A DNA stretch of 64,000 nucleotides from Lathyrus oleraceus (GCF_024323335.1 NC_066579.1:354461400-354525399); one strand, 5' to 3'; positions 24,827 through 36,057 are shown, counted from the first letter of the stretch. Translations and numbers: made by a program. The notes: generated by a model from the letters alone, not told the origin.

Positions 24827-25116
24827 ATCAGTTAACCCGAGCAGGATGAAAGCGAACAGCTTATCAGACAAACAGGATGAGCTGTGATTGGATACCAAAG
24901 ACAGACCGAAAATTTACGCTATGAGAACACCACAAAAATGCTGAAATACACCGCGCTGTTATTTTTCTTCCGATCCTCTGGCTGACTCTGAATCAGTCTT
25001 CTGACTTAACCTGGAGTTTCGATCCTCTGGCTGAATCTATACTCAATTTAGTCCTCTGGTTGGATATTGATCCTCGGGCTGGATACGATTTTGATCCTCG
25101 GGCTGAATCCATTTTC

Positions 25117-25751
25117 GATCTTCCGGCTAGATCTACTTCGATCTTCTGGCTAGATCTGACTTCGATCTTCTGGCTAGATCTGACTTCGATCTTTTGTCTA
25201 GATCTACCTTGTTTCGATTCTCGGGCTGAATCTACTTTCGTTTTGATTCTCTGGCTGAATCTATTTCGGTCTTCAGGCTAGACCTGACTTCGATCTTCTG
25301 GCTAGATCTTCTTTTCGATTCTCTGGCTGAATCTATTCTCGGTCTTCGGGCTAGACCTGACTTCGATCTTCTGGCTAGATCTTCTTCGATCTTCTGGCTA
25401 GAGCTTCTTCGATCTTCTGGCTAGATCTTCTTCGTTTTGATTCTCTGGCTGAATTTATTCTCTTTGATTCTCTGGCTGAATCTATTCTCGATCTTCGGGC
25501 TAGACCTGACTTCGATCTTCTGGCTATATCTGGATTGTTTTGATGATAAATTCCCATCATCAGGATCTCGCATCCGAGGCATGCGCTGGTTGACCCTCTT
25601 TCGAAATCTACGCCCAATCTTCATGTTAGATATGCAGCTTCGAGAATATTCCACTTTTTTGGGCTTCGTACATATTCTTCAGGCTAGAACATATTGTAAC
25701 GACCCTTCAGTTAGACTTTTGTTTTCTAAATTGCGATCCGCGGGCTGGATC
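25117..25751. repeat. Array of 17-nt hairpins with constant TCTGGCT-type loop and covarying stems
   Basis: Spacing 23-29 bp. GATCT/AGATC occurs at 25117-25133, 25140-25156, 25164-25180, 25188-25204, 25292-25308, 25365-25381 and 25411-25427. GATTC/GAATC occurs at 25216-25232, 25245-25261, 25317-25333 and 25466-25482. GGTCT/AGACC occurs at 25268-25284 and 25341-25357. GATCC/GGATC is at 25735-25751. The loop is TCTGGCT, TCGGGCT, TCAGGCT or close to these. Imperfect members are at 25388, 25438, 25490 and 25514. Confidence 0.9.
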
Positions 25752-25799
25752 CTCTTGTAGGTTGATTTTCTGTTGAATTGTCAATCTATCCCTCCAGCT

Positions 25800-26560
25800 G
25801 GCTTGCTGGGGAAATAATGCTTGCAGGAGACTCTCTGGCTGAATCTTCAAGTTAAACCTTAGGTTGGCTCACTGGAAAACGATTCTCAGGCTGAATCTTC
25901 GAAATGACCCTCATGCTGGATCACACACACTCGATCCTCTGGCTAAATCTCATGACTTTGGTTGTGAAGTAATTCTTCAGTCTGCTTTGAAGAACCTGTT
26001 TATCAGCTTATGCGTATGCTTGATATGATATGCATGCAAATGCAAATGTTATGCATGGTGCAAAAAGAAATCTGCTTGGGGAAGCAAACTCCGGTAGGGA
26101 ACGAATCGATGTATCAATCCTTGAATGCTCTGTGCGGAATGATCCGTCTGCTGGGACCGGGGAGCCACCGAAAATAAACCGGCTCTCCTTTGGGAGGTTG
26201 ACCTTGCAGGGGGAGTATCAACTATGGGAACTTTGCTTGGCGAGGCTCTACGAGGAGAGTCTGCGGGGAAAGCACTTCTTGGGGAAATGTCGTAGGAATC
26301 GACCTCTGCTGGGGATATGAACTTGCTAATCATCCTCAGGCTGTGGATCCAAACAAATTTGTTAAAAATAATCTGCTGGGGAATGAGATGAACACTGGGA
26401 ACACCACCTTCTTGTCTGTTGGGTATGCAACTACTCCGCTGTTGCTGGGGATACAACGTGCAACTCTGCTGGGGGACATGCTCTGCTGAGGAGAGACTTT
26501 GTCAACCGCTTGGGGATGAGGATTCATGGCTTGGCATCCGGTTCCTGTGACCTGCAATTA
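25800..26560. repeat. Dispersed CTGCTGGGGA-type motifs, Ogre-2 3' region
   Basis: Repeated G-rich motif on the plus strand, for example CTCTGCTGGGGG near 26465. Some lie in small hairpins, such as TGCTT/AAGCA near 26068 and ATCT/AGAT near 26370. At RNA level it is complementary to part of this element's primer site. Confidence 0.7.
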
Positions 26561-27071
26561 CACACGTATGTCCCGGGGGAATTACTCGGTTTGAATTCAC
26601 CGTCCGGGATTAAGCACATTCAAAGCAATTTTAAATGTTTTCCTGTGCAAATCATCTATAAAAGCCACCATTATGTTCAGATGCAATATGTTTAATCAAG
26701 AATTCAGACATCTTTTGCAAACAAACTGATAAATGAAAAATAAAGAGGCTCTTTAACTGAATTATTCGACTTTTATTGGTTGAAAAATTTGTGCCGGGAA
26801 TAGGCGAGTACATCAGGAAGCTGATCCCTGAAAAGAGGCGATCGCTATAAATTGAACAAAAGAAAACTATCCTAATGGCAATGTGGAAACAGGGTCCCAC
26901 TGAGTTTCGACTCTGCTATGGCTCGTATGACCTCAAGACGCTCTGCACATCTTGCTTTCTGAAGTGGATGATTAGTCGATCTTTAACCTTCGAAGATTGC
27001 CGGATTGAATGAAACGGTGATATAACACAGATGAACTTAGATTGCAGTCATTCGCTTATTCCCTCTCTTGT

Positions 27072-27259
27072 GTGGACCGCCCTTTTGGGTTTTCAATCCA
27101 CCGGGATACCCCTTTTTGCCTGAGCCGCCCTTTCGTGTTTTCGACTCACCGGGTGTACATTTTTTATTTTTATATCCCTAATTTTTGCCCGAACCTCTTT
27201 ATTCTATTTTTGGTTCGTCGGGATGCCCTTTTTTGCCTGGACTCTTTTTCTTTTGTCCA
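27072..27259. repeat. Post-pol hairpin series, Ogre-2
   Basis: Four hairpins directly downstream of pol: GTGGA/TCCAC (27072-27101, with inner CCC/GGG), TGAG/CTCA (27121-27148), CGAACC/GGTTCG (27190-27217) and TGGAC/GTCCA (27238-27259). The first three are followed by a CCGGG or CGGGATGCC element. Equivalents occur in Ogre-3 and Ogre-1 with different paired stems. Confidence 0.8.
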
Positions 27260-27268
27260 ACGGGTCAA

Positions 27269-30200
27269 TTACGCGTATTTTTTAACTGCATCTGAGTTAA
27301 CAGGGGATGGGAGGTCTTCGCCATCCATGGTGGTTAGCACCAAAGCTCCGCCAGAGAAAACTCTTCTAACCACGTATGGACCCTCATAGTTCGGTGTCCA
27401 TTTGCCCCTGTGATCTGTGTTGGGAGGAAGAATTCTTTTGAGTACCAATTCACCGACTTGATACTCCCGATGGCGCACTTTCTGATCAAATGCTCTCTTC
27501 ATTTATCTCTGATATAGTTGGCCATGGCATATGGCTGCTAGCCTCTTTTCCTCAACTAGGCTCAGCTGGTTGTATCAAGAACGGACCCATTCTGCTTCGT
27601 CCAGCTTAACATCCATCAGGACCCGCAAAGAAGGAATTTCGACTTCAACTGGCAAGACTGCCTCCATGCCATATACAAGCTGATAAGGTGTTGCCCCGGT
27701 GGATGTTCTAATTGAAGTTTGATACCCATGTAATGCAAATGGTAACATCTCATGCCAGTCCTTGTACGTTACCACCATCTTTTGCACAATCTTCTTAATA
27801 TGCTTGTTAGCTGCCTCAACAACGCCATTCATCTTTGGCCTGTAGGGGGAAGAATTATGATGCTCGATTTTGAAGTCCCGACAAAGCTCTGCCATCATTT
27901 TGTTATTGAGATTCGAACCATTATCAGTAATGATCCGCTCGGGAACTCCGTATCTGCAGATGATATCTCTTTTCAAAAATCTGGCTACCACCTGCTTCGT
28001 AACATTCGCATAGGATGCCGCTTCCACCCACTTAGTGAAGTAATCAATAGCGACCAAAATGAATCTATGGTCGTTGGAAGCAGTCAGCTCGATCTTTCCA
28101 ATCACATCAATGCCCCACATTGCAAAAGGCGAAGGTGATGACATGACATTTAATGGGCTTGGAGGGATATGCACTTTATCTGCGTAAATCTGGCACTTGT
28201 GAAACTTTCGGGCGTATGCGCAACAGTCTGCCTCCATTGTTAACCAATAATAACCCGATCTTAACAACTTCTTAACCATTGCATGTCCTCCGGCATGGGT
28301 ACCGAAAGATCTCTCATGTACTTCTTACATTAACATGTCCGCTTCCTGCTTGTCCACACATCTGAGCAAGACCATGTCGAAATTTCGCTTGTATAGAGTA
28401 TCATCTGAGTTCAGAAAGAAGCTACCGGCTAACCTCCTCAACGTCTTCTTATCGTTCGAAGACGCCCCAGCTGGGTACTCTTGACTCTTCAGGAAACGCT
28501 TGATGTCATGATACCACGGCTTATCATCAGATACCGCATCGGCAGCAAACACGTAGGCGGGTATATCAAGTCGAGATACATCAATTCTGGGTACGTAGTT
28601 CCAACATAGCACCTTAATCATTGAAGACAAGGTAGCCAAAGCATCAGCAAATTGGTTTTCTTCACGAGGAATATAGTGCAGCTTCACTGTCGTAAAGAAA
28701 GTCAACAATCTTCTCGTGTAGTCTCTGTAAGGAACCAAATGAGGCTGATGTGTATACCATTTCCCGTTGGTTTGATTGATGACCAAAGCTGAATCCCCGT
28801 ATACATCCAGGGTTTTAATCCGTAGGTTGATGGCTTCCTCAAGTCCTAGGATACAAGCTTCATATTAGGCTTCATTGTTGGTGCAGGGAAACGTTATTCT
28901 GGCACAAAATGGCATATGAACCCCCTCCGGCGTGATCAACACTGCACCAACTCCGCGACCATTGACATTGACCGCCCCATCAAACATCATAATCCATTTG
29001 GATTCAGGGTCAGGCCCCTCCTCCGGGAGTGGTTCCTCGCAATCTTTCGATTTGAGAAATATGATGTCCTCATCAGGAAAGTCGAACCTCATAGGTTGGT
29101 AATCATCAATCGGTTGCTCTGCAAGATAGTCTGACAAGACACTTCCTTTGATGGCCTTTTGTGAAGTGTATTGGATGTCATACTCTGTCAGTATCATTTT
29201 CCACCTAGCAACCCTTCCGGTAAGCGCTGGCTTTTCAAAAATATACTTGACTGGATCCCTCTTTGATATCAATAGAGTCGTGTGAGTCAACATATACTGT
29301 CTTAGTCGGCGAGCAGCCCATGCCAAAGCGCAAAAAGTTTTCTCGAGCAGTGAGTATCTTTGTTCACAGTCGGTAAACTTTTTGCTAAGGTAGTATATTG
29401 CATGCTCTTTTCGACCAGACTCGTCATGTTGACCGAGCACACAACCCATTGACCTTTCTAACACAGTCAAGTACATGATCAACGGTCTTCCCTCTACTAG
29501 AGGTATTAGAATCGGGGGCTTCTGCAAATACTCTTTTATTCTTTCAAAAGCTTTCTGACAATCATCATTCCACCTGACCTCTTGCTCTTTTCTCAGCATT
29601 TTGAACAATGGCTCGCATGTGGCTGTAAGATTAGATATGAACCTTGAAATGTAGTTCAATCTGCCCAGGAAGCCACGAACCTCTCTTTCTGTTTTAGGTG
29701 CAGGCATTTCTTGAATAGCTTTTACTTTCGCAGGATCTACCTCTATTCCTCTTTCACTTACAATGAAACCTAACAACTTACCAGTTCGCACTCCAAAAGT
29801 GCACTTGTTCGGATTCAGCCTTAATTTGAACTTTCTCAGACGTTCAAACAACTTCTGCAAATTGTCCAGATGTTCTTCTTCTGTTCGGGACTTGGCAATC
29901 ATATCATCCACATAGCATTCGATCTCTTTGTGAATCATATCATGAAAAAGTGTTACCATAGCCCGTTGGTACGTTGCCCTTGCGTTCTTAAACCCAAAAG
30001 GCATGACCTTGTAACAGAAGGTACCCCACGGTGTGACGAATGTCGTTTTCTCCATGTCTTCCGGTGCCATCCTGATCTGATTATAATCGGAGAAACCATC
30101 CATGAAAGAATATACGGAGAACTGAGCTGTGTTATCAACCAAAACATCGATGTGAGGTAATGGGAAGTCGTCTTTCGGACTAGCTCTATTCAGATCTCTG

Positions 30201-30740
30201 TAATCGATGCAAATCCGTACTTTGCCATCCTTCTTGGGTACTGGTACGATATTGGCGACCCATAGTGGGTAACTGGCAACAGCGAGAAACCATGCGTCCC
30301 ACTGTTTCTGAACTTGTTCTTTGATTTTCATTGCCATGCCAGGATGAGTCCGGCGTAACTTTTGCTTCACCGGCGGCATATCTTCATTCAACGGTAACCT
30401 GTGCACAATAATGTCTGTATCCAAACCTAGCATATCTTGATAGGACCAAGCAAAGATGTCGACGTACTCACGAAGCAAACTGATCAACTGTTCTTTCACC
30501 TTGGCCTGTAGACTAGCCCCGATCTTGATTTCTTTCTTGTCGTCTTCGGTACCAATGTTGACGGTTTCAATCACCTCTTGATAAGGTGTAATAGCTCGGT
30601 CCTCCTGTTTCAACAACCTGGCTAACTCTTCAGGCAATTCACGATCTTCCTCAACCCCTTCTCCGACTCGATAGATAGGATTGTCGAAGTCATACTTGGC
30701 CATAGCATTGTCGTTAGCAGTGAGATCCGGGTGATCATCT
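27269..30740 (-). pseudogene. Ogre-2 pol: reverse transcriptase, two RNase H domains, integrase (broken)
   Basis: Begins after the putative splice acceptor at 30741. Reverse transcriptase carries YVDD (codons 29903-29914) and the Tat-type block around NIVPVPKKDGKVR. It is followed by a degenerate classical RNase H and a second, archaeal-like RNase H with FDGAVN and NNEA motifs, a hallmark of the Tat lineage. Integrase keeps both aspartates and a glutamate of DDE in 28279-27575. The pol stop is at 27269-27271, after a C-terminal segment ending near VKKYA. Premature in-frame stops: TAA 28865-28867, TAA 28325-28327, TGA 27575-27577 and TAA 27503-27505. The reading frame otherwise continues across each, so these are point mutations. 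The related Ogre-3 is open at all four sites. The product cannot be made in full. Confidence 0.92.
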
Positions 30741-31003
30741 CTGCATGATGGAGGATCATGCTTTACCTTAGAACGAGATTTTTTTGGAAATAAAAACGAA
30801 AAAGAAACATTGCCATTTTTTGTAAAAGTAAAATAATTGAAAGAAAGAGAACACAAAATTGTTTGCAAAAGCTGTCCTTTATTGATGATGAAAATAATTG
30901 CGAAATGCGACTAAATGGATGGTCCTACAGATGAGTCATTACACCTTGGGCAAAGTGTAAGACTTTATTATGCATGTAATAAAAGGAAAACAATAAAAAT
31001 TAC
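30741..31003 (-). other. Putative intron between protease and RT, Ogre-2
   Basis: Donor AGA|GTAATTTT at 31003 and acceptor CATGCAG at 30741, 263 nt. The protease-side stop codon lies inside the intron, and removal would put RT in frame with the conserved protease tail. The same donor and acceptor occur in Ogre-3. A pro-RT intron is a known trait of Ogre elements. Confidence 0.7.
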
Positions 31004-32789
31004 TCTTTCAGTAGAGTAACCCGGACGACTTTTTTGGACGACCAATTGTTGAGCTTTTCTCCCGGGACACACGGGTGAATCCAGCTATCTAAGTCACAGA
31101 CGCTGTCAGCCTTGTCTCATCTGCAGCATTGACGATGCGAGGAGAAACCAACCCCCCGCTAGAGAAAGTACCGGCTTCTTTCTTCTGAGACCCCACAGTA
31201 AACCCCAATCCAAACTTGTCTTCTTTGATGATTGGCTCCACAAATTTGCCCCAGCCTTGGGCATTACCAGCTTTAACCACTTCAACAGCTTGCTTGTATG
31301 AAGAGATAGAAGTTCCTTCCTTCTCGGAATTTGGTGAAAAGACAGCTTCGGGCGCGACCTCACTGATGTTTATGGCTTCGAAGCCCTGACACAGCATCTC
31401 ATGCATCTCGCCATCCATCTCCACATACTTATATGTAGACAGGTGGCTAACAAAAATATCCTCTTCACCACAGACAGTAACGACCTGACCTTCTAGTTCA
31501 TGTTTGAGCTTCTGGTGGAGGGTAGAAGTAACAGCACCGGCAGCATGAATCCAGGGCCGACCTAGCAGACAGCTATAGGCAGGCTGGATATCCATCACAT
31601 AAAAGGTGCTCTTGAACACCTGCAGTCCAATCTTAACTGGCAACTCAACTTCGCCGAAGACAGATCTCTTAGAGCCATCAAAATCCCTCACAATTAAATT
31701 ACTTGGCCTCAGGATGATGTCATCGCAATCCAACTTCATTAAGGCTTTCTTTGGAAGAACATTCAGAGAAGAGCCTGTATCAACCAAAACATGGGAAAGC
31801 ACCGCCCCTTTGCATTCCATTGTGATATGTAAAGCTTTGTTGTGATTTCTGCCCTCAGATGTCAGGTCATAATCGGTGAAACCTAGCCCATGGCTAGCGT
31901 TTACATTTGAAACCACCGACTCCAGCTGGTTAACAGTTATCTCTGGTGGAACATAGGCCATATTCAGTACTTTCAACAAGGCTGCTCTATGCGCCTCAGA
32001 GCACATCAACAATGAGAGAATGGAGATCTTTGAGGGTGTCTGATTTATCTGGTCGACTACCTTGTAGTCACTTTTCTTGATAATCCTCATAAACTCATCC
32101 ACCTCCTTCTCGAATGAGGTCTTAGGAGGAGTTTCCTCAGTAGTAACCTCATCGGCGGCTACCTGTTTTCCTTTAGCCTTGGCAGCTGCCTCAGCTTCAG
32201 TATTCGTGCGCAATGTTGATGGTGCGAATAGGCGTCCGCTGCGAGTGAAGCCACCAACTCCTCCAGCATTGTCTACAGCGGAGCTACCAAGGTCAATGTC
32301 TTCTTCGTTAACTTTCCGCCCCTGGAAGTAGATATCAGCCCCATAGTGCCACGTGATAGCACTGTCTCTCTCATACGGAACAGGTCCTGGTACCGTGATT
32401 GTGACCGGACTAATCAAAGCCGGTTGAGGGCTGTCATAGTAAATTGTAACTGGTGCTGGACTTTCGATGTTCACCATTGCTGGTTCTGTACTTTCTGGGA
32501 AATATATTGTTGTCGGAGCGGGTCTCTCGGGAACATATATTTCTTCAGGAGTGAAATAAATCGTCACTGTGGATGCATCATTCTTCACTGGACGGGTTTG
32601 ATCGAACTGAATACAACCTTCATCTATCAGTTGCTGAATACCCCTTCTCAAACTGTCACATCCGTTCTCGACAACTTGACAATTTCTGCACTCTTCCCCA
32701 CAGCCCGGGAAAATCTGTCCTTTCAAAAGTCGGTCTTTGACCACCGATAGCGAAGTCTTCACTTTAGTCACATCAGAAACCAAATTCAA
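31004..32789 (-). pseudogene. Ogre-2 protease region (frameshifted)
   Basis: Aspartic protease with the catalytic DTG at about 31773-31781 (motif VLVDTGSSLNVLP) and a downstream LLGRPWIHAAGAV block. The frame is open from 32789 to a stop at 31089. The gag stop (32786-32788) overlaps this frame by one base offset, whereas in Ogre-3 the equivalent stretch is continuous with gag, so a one-base indel at the gag-protease border is likely. At the other end the conserved tail that should lead to the splice donor continues in another frame from about 31100 to 31004, which points to a second frameshift. There is no ATG at the beginning, as expected for a polyprotein part. Confidence 0.85.
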
Positions 32790-34459
32790 ATTTCCCCACT
32801 ATCAACAACATTAATCCTCTGCCCGCCGTGGGCTGCCATCGGGTTTTGGATAACATTAGGCACCGGAGAAAAATTGATAGCCTGGGCATCTCTCAAATAT
32901 TGTACCTTTAGCTGGAGAGCCTTGCAATTATCTCTAGTATGGCCAGGTGCATTGGAGTGAAAAGCACATCTGGCGTTGACATCATAACCTCTAGGCAAAT
33001 TATTGGGATCGATTGGCGGGGCAAGAGTTCTCAACGTAAGCAGATTCAGGTCAATCAGCCTGGGGAGTAATACAGAATAAGGCATTGGGATTGGCTCAAT
33101 GACCCGGTCCGTCTGCCTCGGACGTTGTTGATAGTGTCTCTGCTGACCCAAATTACCTCCTTCTTGTTGATTGTTGTACCTGGGTTGCTGTTGTGGATGA
33201 TACTGCGGTTGTTGTTGCTGTTGAGGAGCAGGTGTTGGAATAGCGACTGCGGCCACTTGATCTTGATAATAATTAGGGCGTTCTCTGCCCCTGCCTCTGC
33301 CGGCATACACAACACTTGTCTCGCCTTCTCTTCTTCGCTGACTGTTACCAGCAAACGGTTTCTTAGGACCTGATGAGCTGGAAGCACTGTTGTCTTGAAT
33401 TCGGCCCATCTTCAACAGACTCTCGATTCTTTCTCCAGTAATTACTATCTCTACAAAGCTGATTGACGGGCAAGCAGCCAATCTCTCAATATAATTGCCT
33501 TGAAGAGTGTTTATGAACATGTCCGCCATCTCCCTTTCAGACATAGGGGGTAGGACAGACGCAACAATTTGCCTCCAACCCTGAGCATACTCTCTAAAAG
33601 TCTCTTTGGCAGTCTGAGACATTCCTTGCAACAAGGTCCGATTTGGAGCCATGTCCAAGTTGTACTGATATTGCTTGACAAAAGCCTCTGCCAAGTCTTT
33701 CCAGGTCTTGATGGTAGTACGAGACAAATGAGAATACCATTCACGAGAAGCTCCAGTTAGACTGTCTTCAAAATAGTACATCCATAACTTTTCATCTTCC
33801 GTGTGAGCTCCCAACCTTCCCAAATAAGATTGGAGATGAGTGCGTGGGCAAGAAGCCCCATTGTATTTCTCAAAAGTAGGGGGTTTGAACTTGTGAGGAA
33901 TCCTCACCCCCTGAACCAGACCAAGATTTGTGACATCAAAACCTAAGGAATTTTGAGACTCCAAAGATTTGAGCTTCTCAGCAAGCTGATCCATACGGCG
34001 AGTGATCTCATGGGCTTCGTCGTGCCAAGAGAATTGATCATACTGATAATCTTCAGTAACGGGGCGCCCGTTAATCCGAATTCCTTGATTCACATTGTAC
34101 CTTCCGCCAAAACCATTTCCAACATTCCCCGTGTTGCCAACATTACCCGGGTTTCCATCAGCATTTGCGTTACCCGCGTTACTAGTGTTCACAGGGTTAT
34201 CAGCATTCCCAGGGTTACCAGGGTTTCCCCCAGCATTTGGTATCTCTACCTCTGGATCGGGCCTCGGTTGCTCAACCAATTCCCTCAGCTTTTCCTGGCC
34301 TTCTGCCATACCAGTCATCAATGTCATGAACTGATCCATCCTTTCACGCATATCAGCCAGCTCTTTCTGTACATGGTCCATCGCTAGTTGCGGACGATTT
34401 TCCTTTGTCGGGTACCTGTGGAGTCGCTTGGGACCAATAATGCCTGAGACAGGGAACAA
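32786..34459 (-). CDS. Ogre-2 gag
   Basis: Open from 34459 to the TGA at 32786-32788. The first ATG is at 34381 (MDHVQKEL), matched by an ATG at the same place in Ogre-3, which makes it the likeliest start unless an upstream exon is used. From that Met: Asn-Pro-Gly-rich repeats about residues 42-94, the capsid-like gag core about 159-330 with conserved CPRTH and WMYYFEDSLTGA stretches, a Gln-rich stretch about 380-420, and a knuckle-like C-x2-H-x5-H-x4-C near 470 in which His replaces a usual Cys. Gag forms the particle and binds the RNA. The frame itself is unbroken, but it ends before protease, where Ogre-3 reads on. Confidence 0.88.
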   Translation of the reverse strand: MFPVSGIIGPKRLHRYPTKENRPQLAMDHVQKELADMRERMDQFMTLMTGMAEGQEKLRELVEQPRPDPEVEIPNAGGNPGNPGNADNPVNTSNAGNANADGNPGNVGNTGNVGNGFGGRYNVNQGIRINGRPVTEDYQYDQFSWHDEAHEITRRMDQLAEKLKSLESQNSLGFDVTNLGLVQGVRIPHKFKPPTFEKYNGASCPRTHLQSYLGRLGAHTEDEKLWMYYFEDSLTGASREWYSHLSRTTIKTWKDLAEAFVKQYQYNLDMAPNRTLLQGMSQTAKETFREYAQGWRQIVASVLPPMSEREMADMFINTLQGNYIERLAACPSISFVEIVITGERIESLLKMGRIQDNSASSSSGPKKPFAGNSQRRREGETSVVYAGRGRGRERPNYYQDQVAAVAIPTPAPQQQQQPQYHPQQQPRYNNQQEGGNLGQQRHYQQRPRQTDRVIEPIPMPYSVLLPRLIDLNLLTLRTLAPPIDPNNLPRGYDVNARCAFHSNAPGHTRDNCKALQLKVQYLRDAQAINFSPVPNVIQNPMAAHGGQRINVVDSGEI

Positions 34460-35271
34460 ACATTAGACACTGCGGTGACACCTGCAAAACAAACAAGGGT
34501 TAGTATGCATGGTATGCGATGCACTGCTTATTCAATTTCAAGGCACCCCCCTTTAAAAAGGGAATACCCTGCAAATGAATAAGCATGAGATGTTGGATGC
34601 AAATATGAAGATGATGTTATGCAATGCAAAGGCATGTCAATCAGGGTTGCTGGATCCGCTTGAAAATCTGTCAGATTGCACTTCCTGGAGAGAAACCCAC
34701 TGAGGAATATAATACCGAATCAGCACTTCAGCATGAATTCGGAACCGGGAACCATAGAACACAGTCATCAACTCAGAACCCATACTTCAGAACCAACGGT
34801 CACCAACAAGAACCGAACAATAGTCACTAACAGAACAAGTCACCACCAGTACCTGTAAATGATTCATTCCCATCCCACTCACGGATGTAATCTAGGTCGG
34901 GGTAAGGTCAAGAGAAACGCAGGATAAACAATCCTTTCAAGAATATCATCATATGCACACCAGGTGTATGCAACGATAATACCCCATTAGAATCTGAACT
35001 GCTCGTGATACCATGTTCCGCTAAGTGGCGCCATACCACCCGCTTCCCATGAATCACTCTATTCCTAGGTGTCCTAAAGTTCACTCATAGCCTGTGTATT
35101 GGGCCTTTTACCTCTTGTGACTCCCACCCAACAGTGAAACAGGTACACAACAAGCACAGTATGCATGAAACAGTAAAATGCACATAGGATGCAATGCAAG
35201 CAGGTAAGTATGCAAAGCAATAAATAAATAACACATAGTAGACAATAAACAAACAAAAGCTAGGAAAGGCC
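34460..35271 (-). mobile_element. Ogre-2 leader, gag-proximal part
   Basis: Untranslated leader between gag and the Ogre-3 insertion point. No ORF1 is present. About 34870-35130 is clearly similar to 54100-54365 of Ogre-3. Candidate splice signals are CAG|GTAC at 34852 and a CTGTCTCAG acceptor at 34444. The rest of the leader is 58189-58227. Confidence 0.75.
35267..35271. repeat. Target-site duplication of Ogre-3, left half (AGGCC)
   Basis: Repeated at 58184-58188 right after the other LTR. Confidence 0.93.
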
Positions 35272-35591
35272 TGTCGCATTACGCGAAAAACCGGCGGGAA
35301 AACAAAACAACAGAGCCGCCACCGTGCGTTATTTATCCCAAAAGAGGGAAAGGAAACGCTCGAAGTAAACCTGGAAAAGACATGGTCTCGCGAACAAAGA
35401 GAGATGGGATCGGGAGTCGGTTATGCGAAGGGAAGGTATTAGCACCCCTACGCATCCGTCGTACTCGACGGGATCCATGCTCAGAAAGGAAGGGTAAAGG
35501 TTGCTAAACACTGCTCAAACAAACACACACTGGCTGAAAAGAGACACAGAAAACAAAAGAAACTAACTCGGCAAGATATCGCATCCTGAGC

Positions 35592-36057
35592 CTACGTAGT
35601 CTGTCAGGCACAAACATCAGAGTCGACGTAGTTCGGGACAGGGGGAAACCTGCTCGCTAGGATGTCGCACCCTATGCATACGTATCTTCTCGGACTAAAG
35701 AAGAATCAGAGCACTCGTAGCTCGGCTAACGCACGCCAAACAAAACACACAGGAAACCGACTGCCAACCGCTGGACTTACGTCAGACTCCACACAAAAAC
35801 AGGCAAACATGGAAACCGAATGCCAATCGCTGGACTTACATCAGACTCCGAACCAAACACACCCACACTGGAAACCAAATGCCAATCGCTGGACTTACAT
35901 CGGACTCCAAGCACACAACAATAGGATACGGAATGCCAATCGCTGGGCTTACATCCATCTCCTAACACACACAAGACAAAACAAAAAGGGCGCCCGGAGA
36001 GATCAGCTCATCTCCTACCTACGTACCTCATCTGGTATGAGGATCAGGGCGACGTAG
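35592..36057. repeat. Three leader hairpin modules, Ogre-3 LTR
   Basis: Module 1: outer CTACGT/ACGTAG (35592-35597, 35626-35631), inner GTCTGT against ACAAAC (the right LTR has the perfect ACAGAC at 54916-54921). Module 2: inner TCTTCT/AGAAGA (35685-35704), outer TACG/CGTA. Module 3: outer CTACGT/ACGTAG (36019-36057), inner CCTCAT/ATGAGG (36026-36042). After each inner stem comes ATCAGRG. The right LTR copies are at 54898-55364. Confidence 0.8.

Larger units (their letters stand above)
24827..27268 (-). mobile_element. Ogre-2 long 3' region
   Basis: Non-coding stretch between pol and the polypurine tract. Contents: hairpin array with a TCTGGCT-type loop (25117-25751 plus diverged members to about 25990), a GGGGA-motif zone (about 25800-26560), a stretch with no recognised feature (26560-27060) and the post-pol hairpins (27072-27259). 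Ogre elements are known for variable, repeat-rich 3' untranslated regions. Confidence 0.8.

Noticed and set aside
25117..25530. Regularly spaced short repeats resembling a CRISPR array
   Set aside because: The units are hairpins only 23-29 bp apart with no unique spacers, in a plant retrotransposon 3' region; no Cas genes.
32780..32800. Heptamer AAATTTG at the gag-protease border of Ogre-2 as a -1 frameshift site
   Set aside because: It is not in the reading phase required for a canonical slippery site, and Ogre-3 shows gag and protease joined in one frame, so a one-base mutation is simpler.
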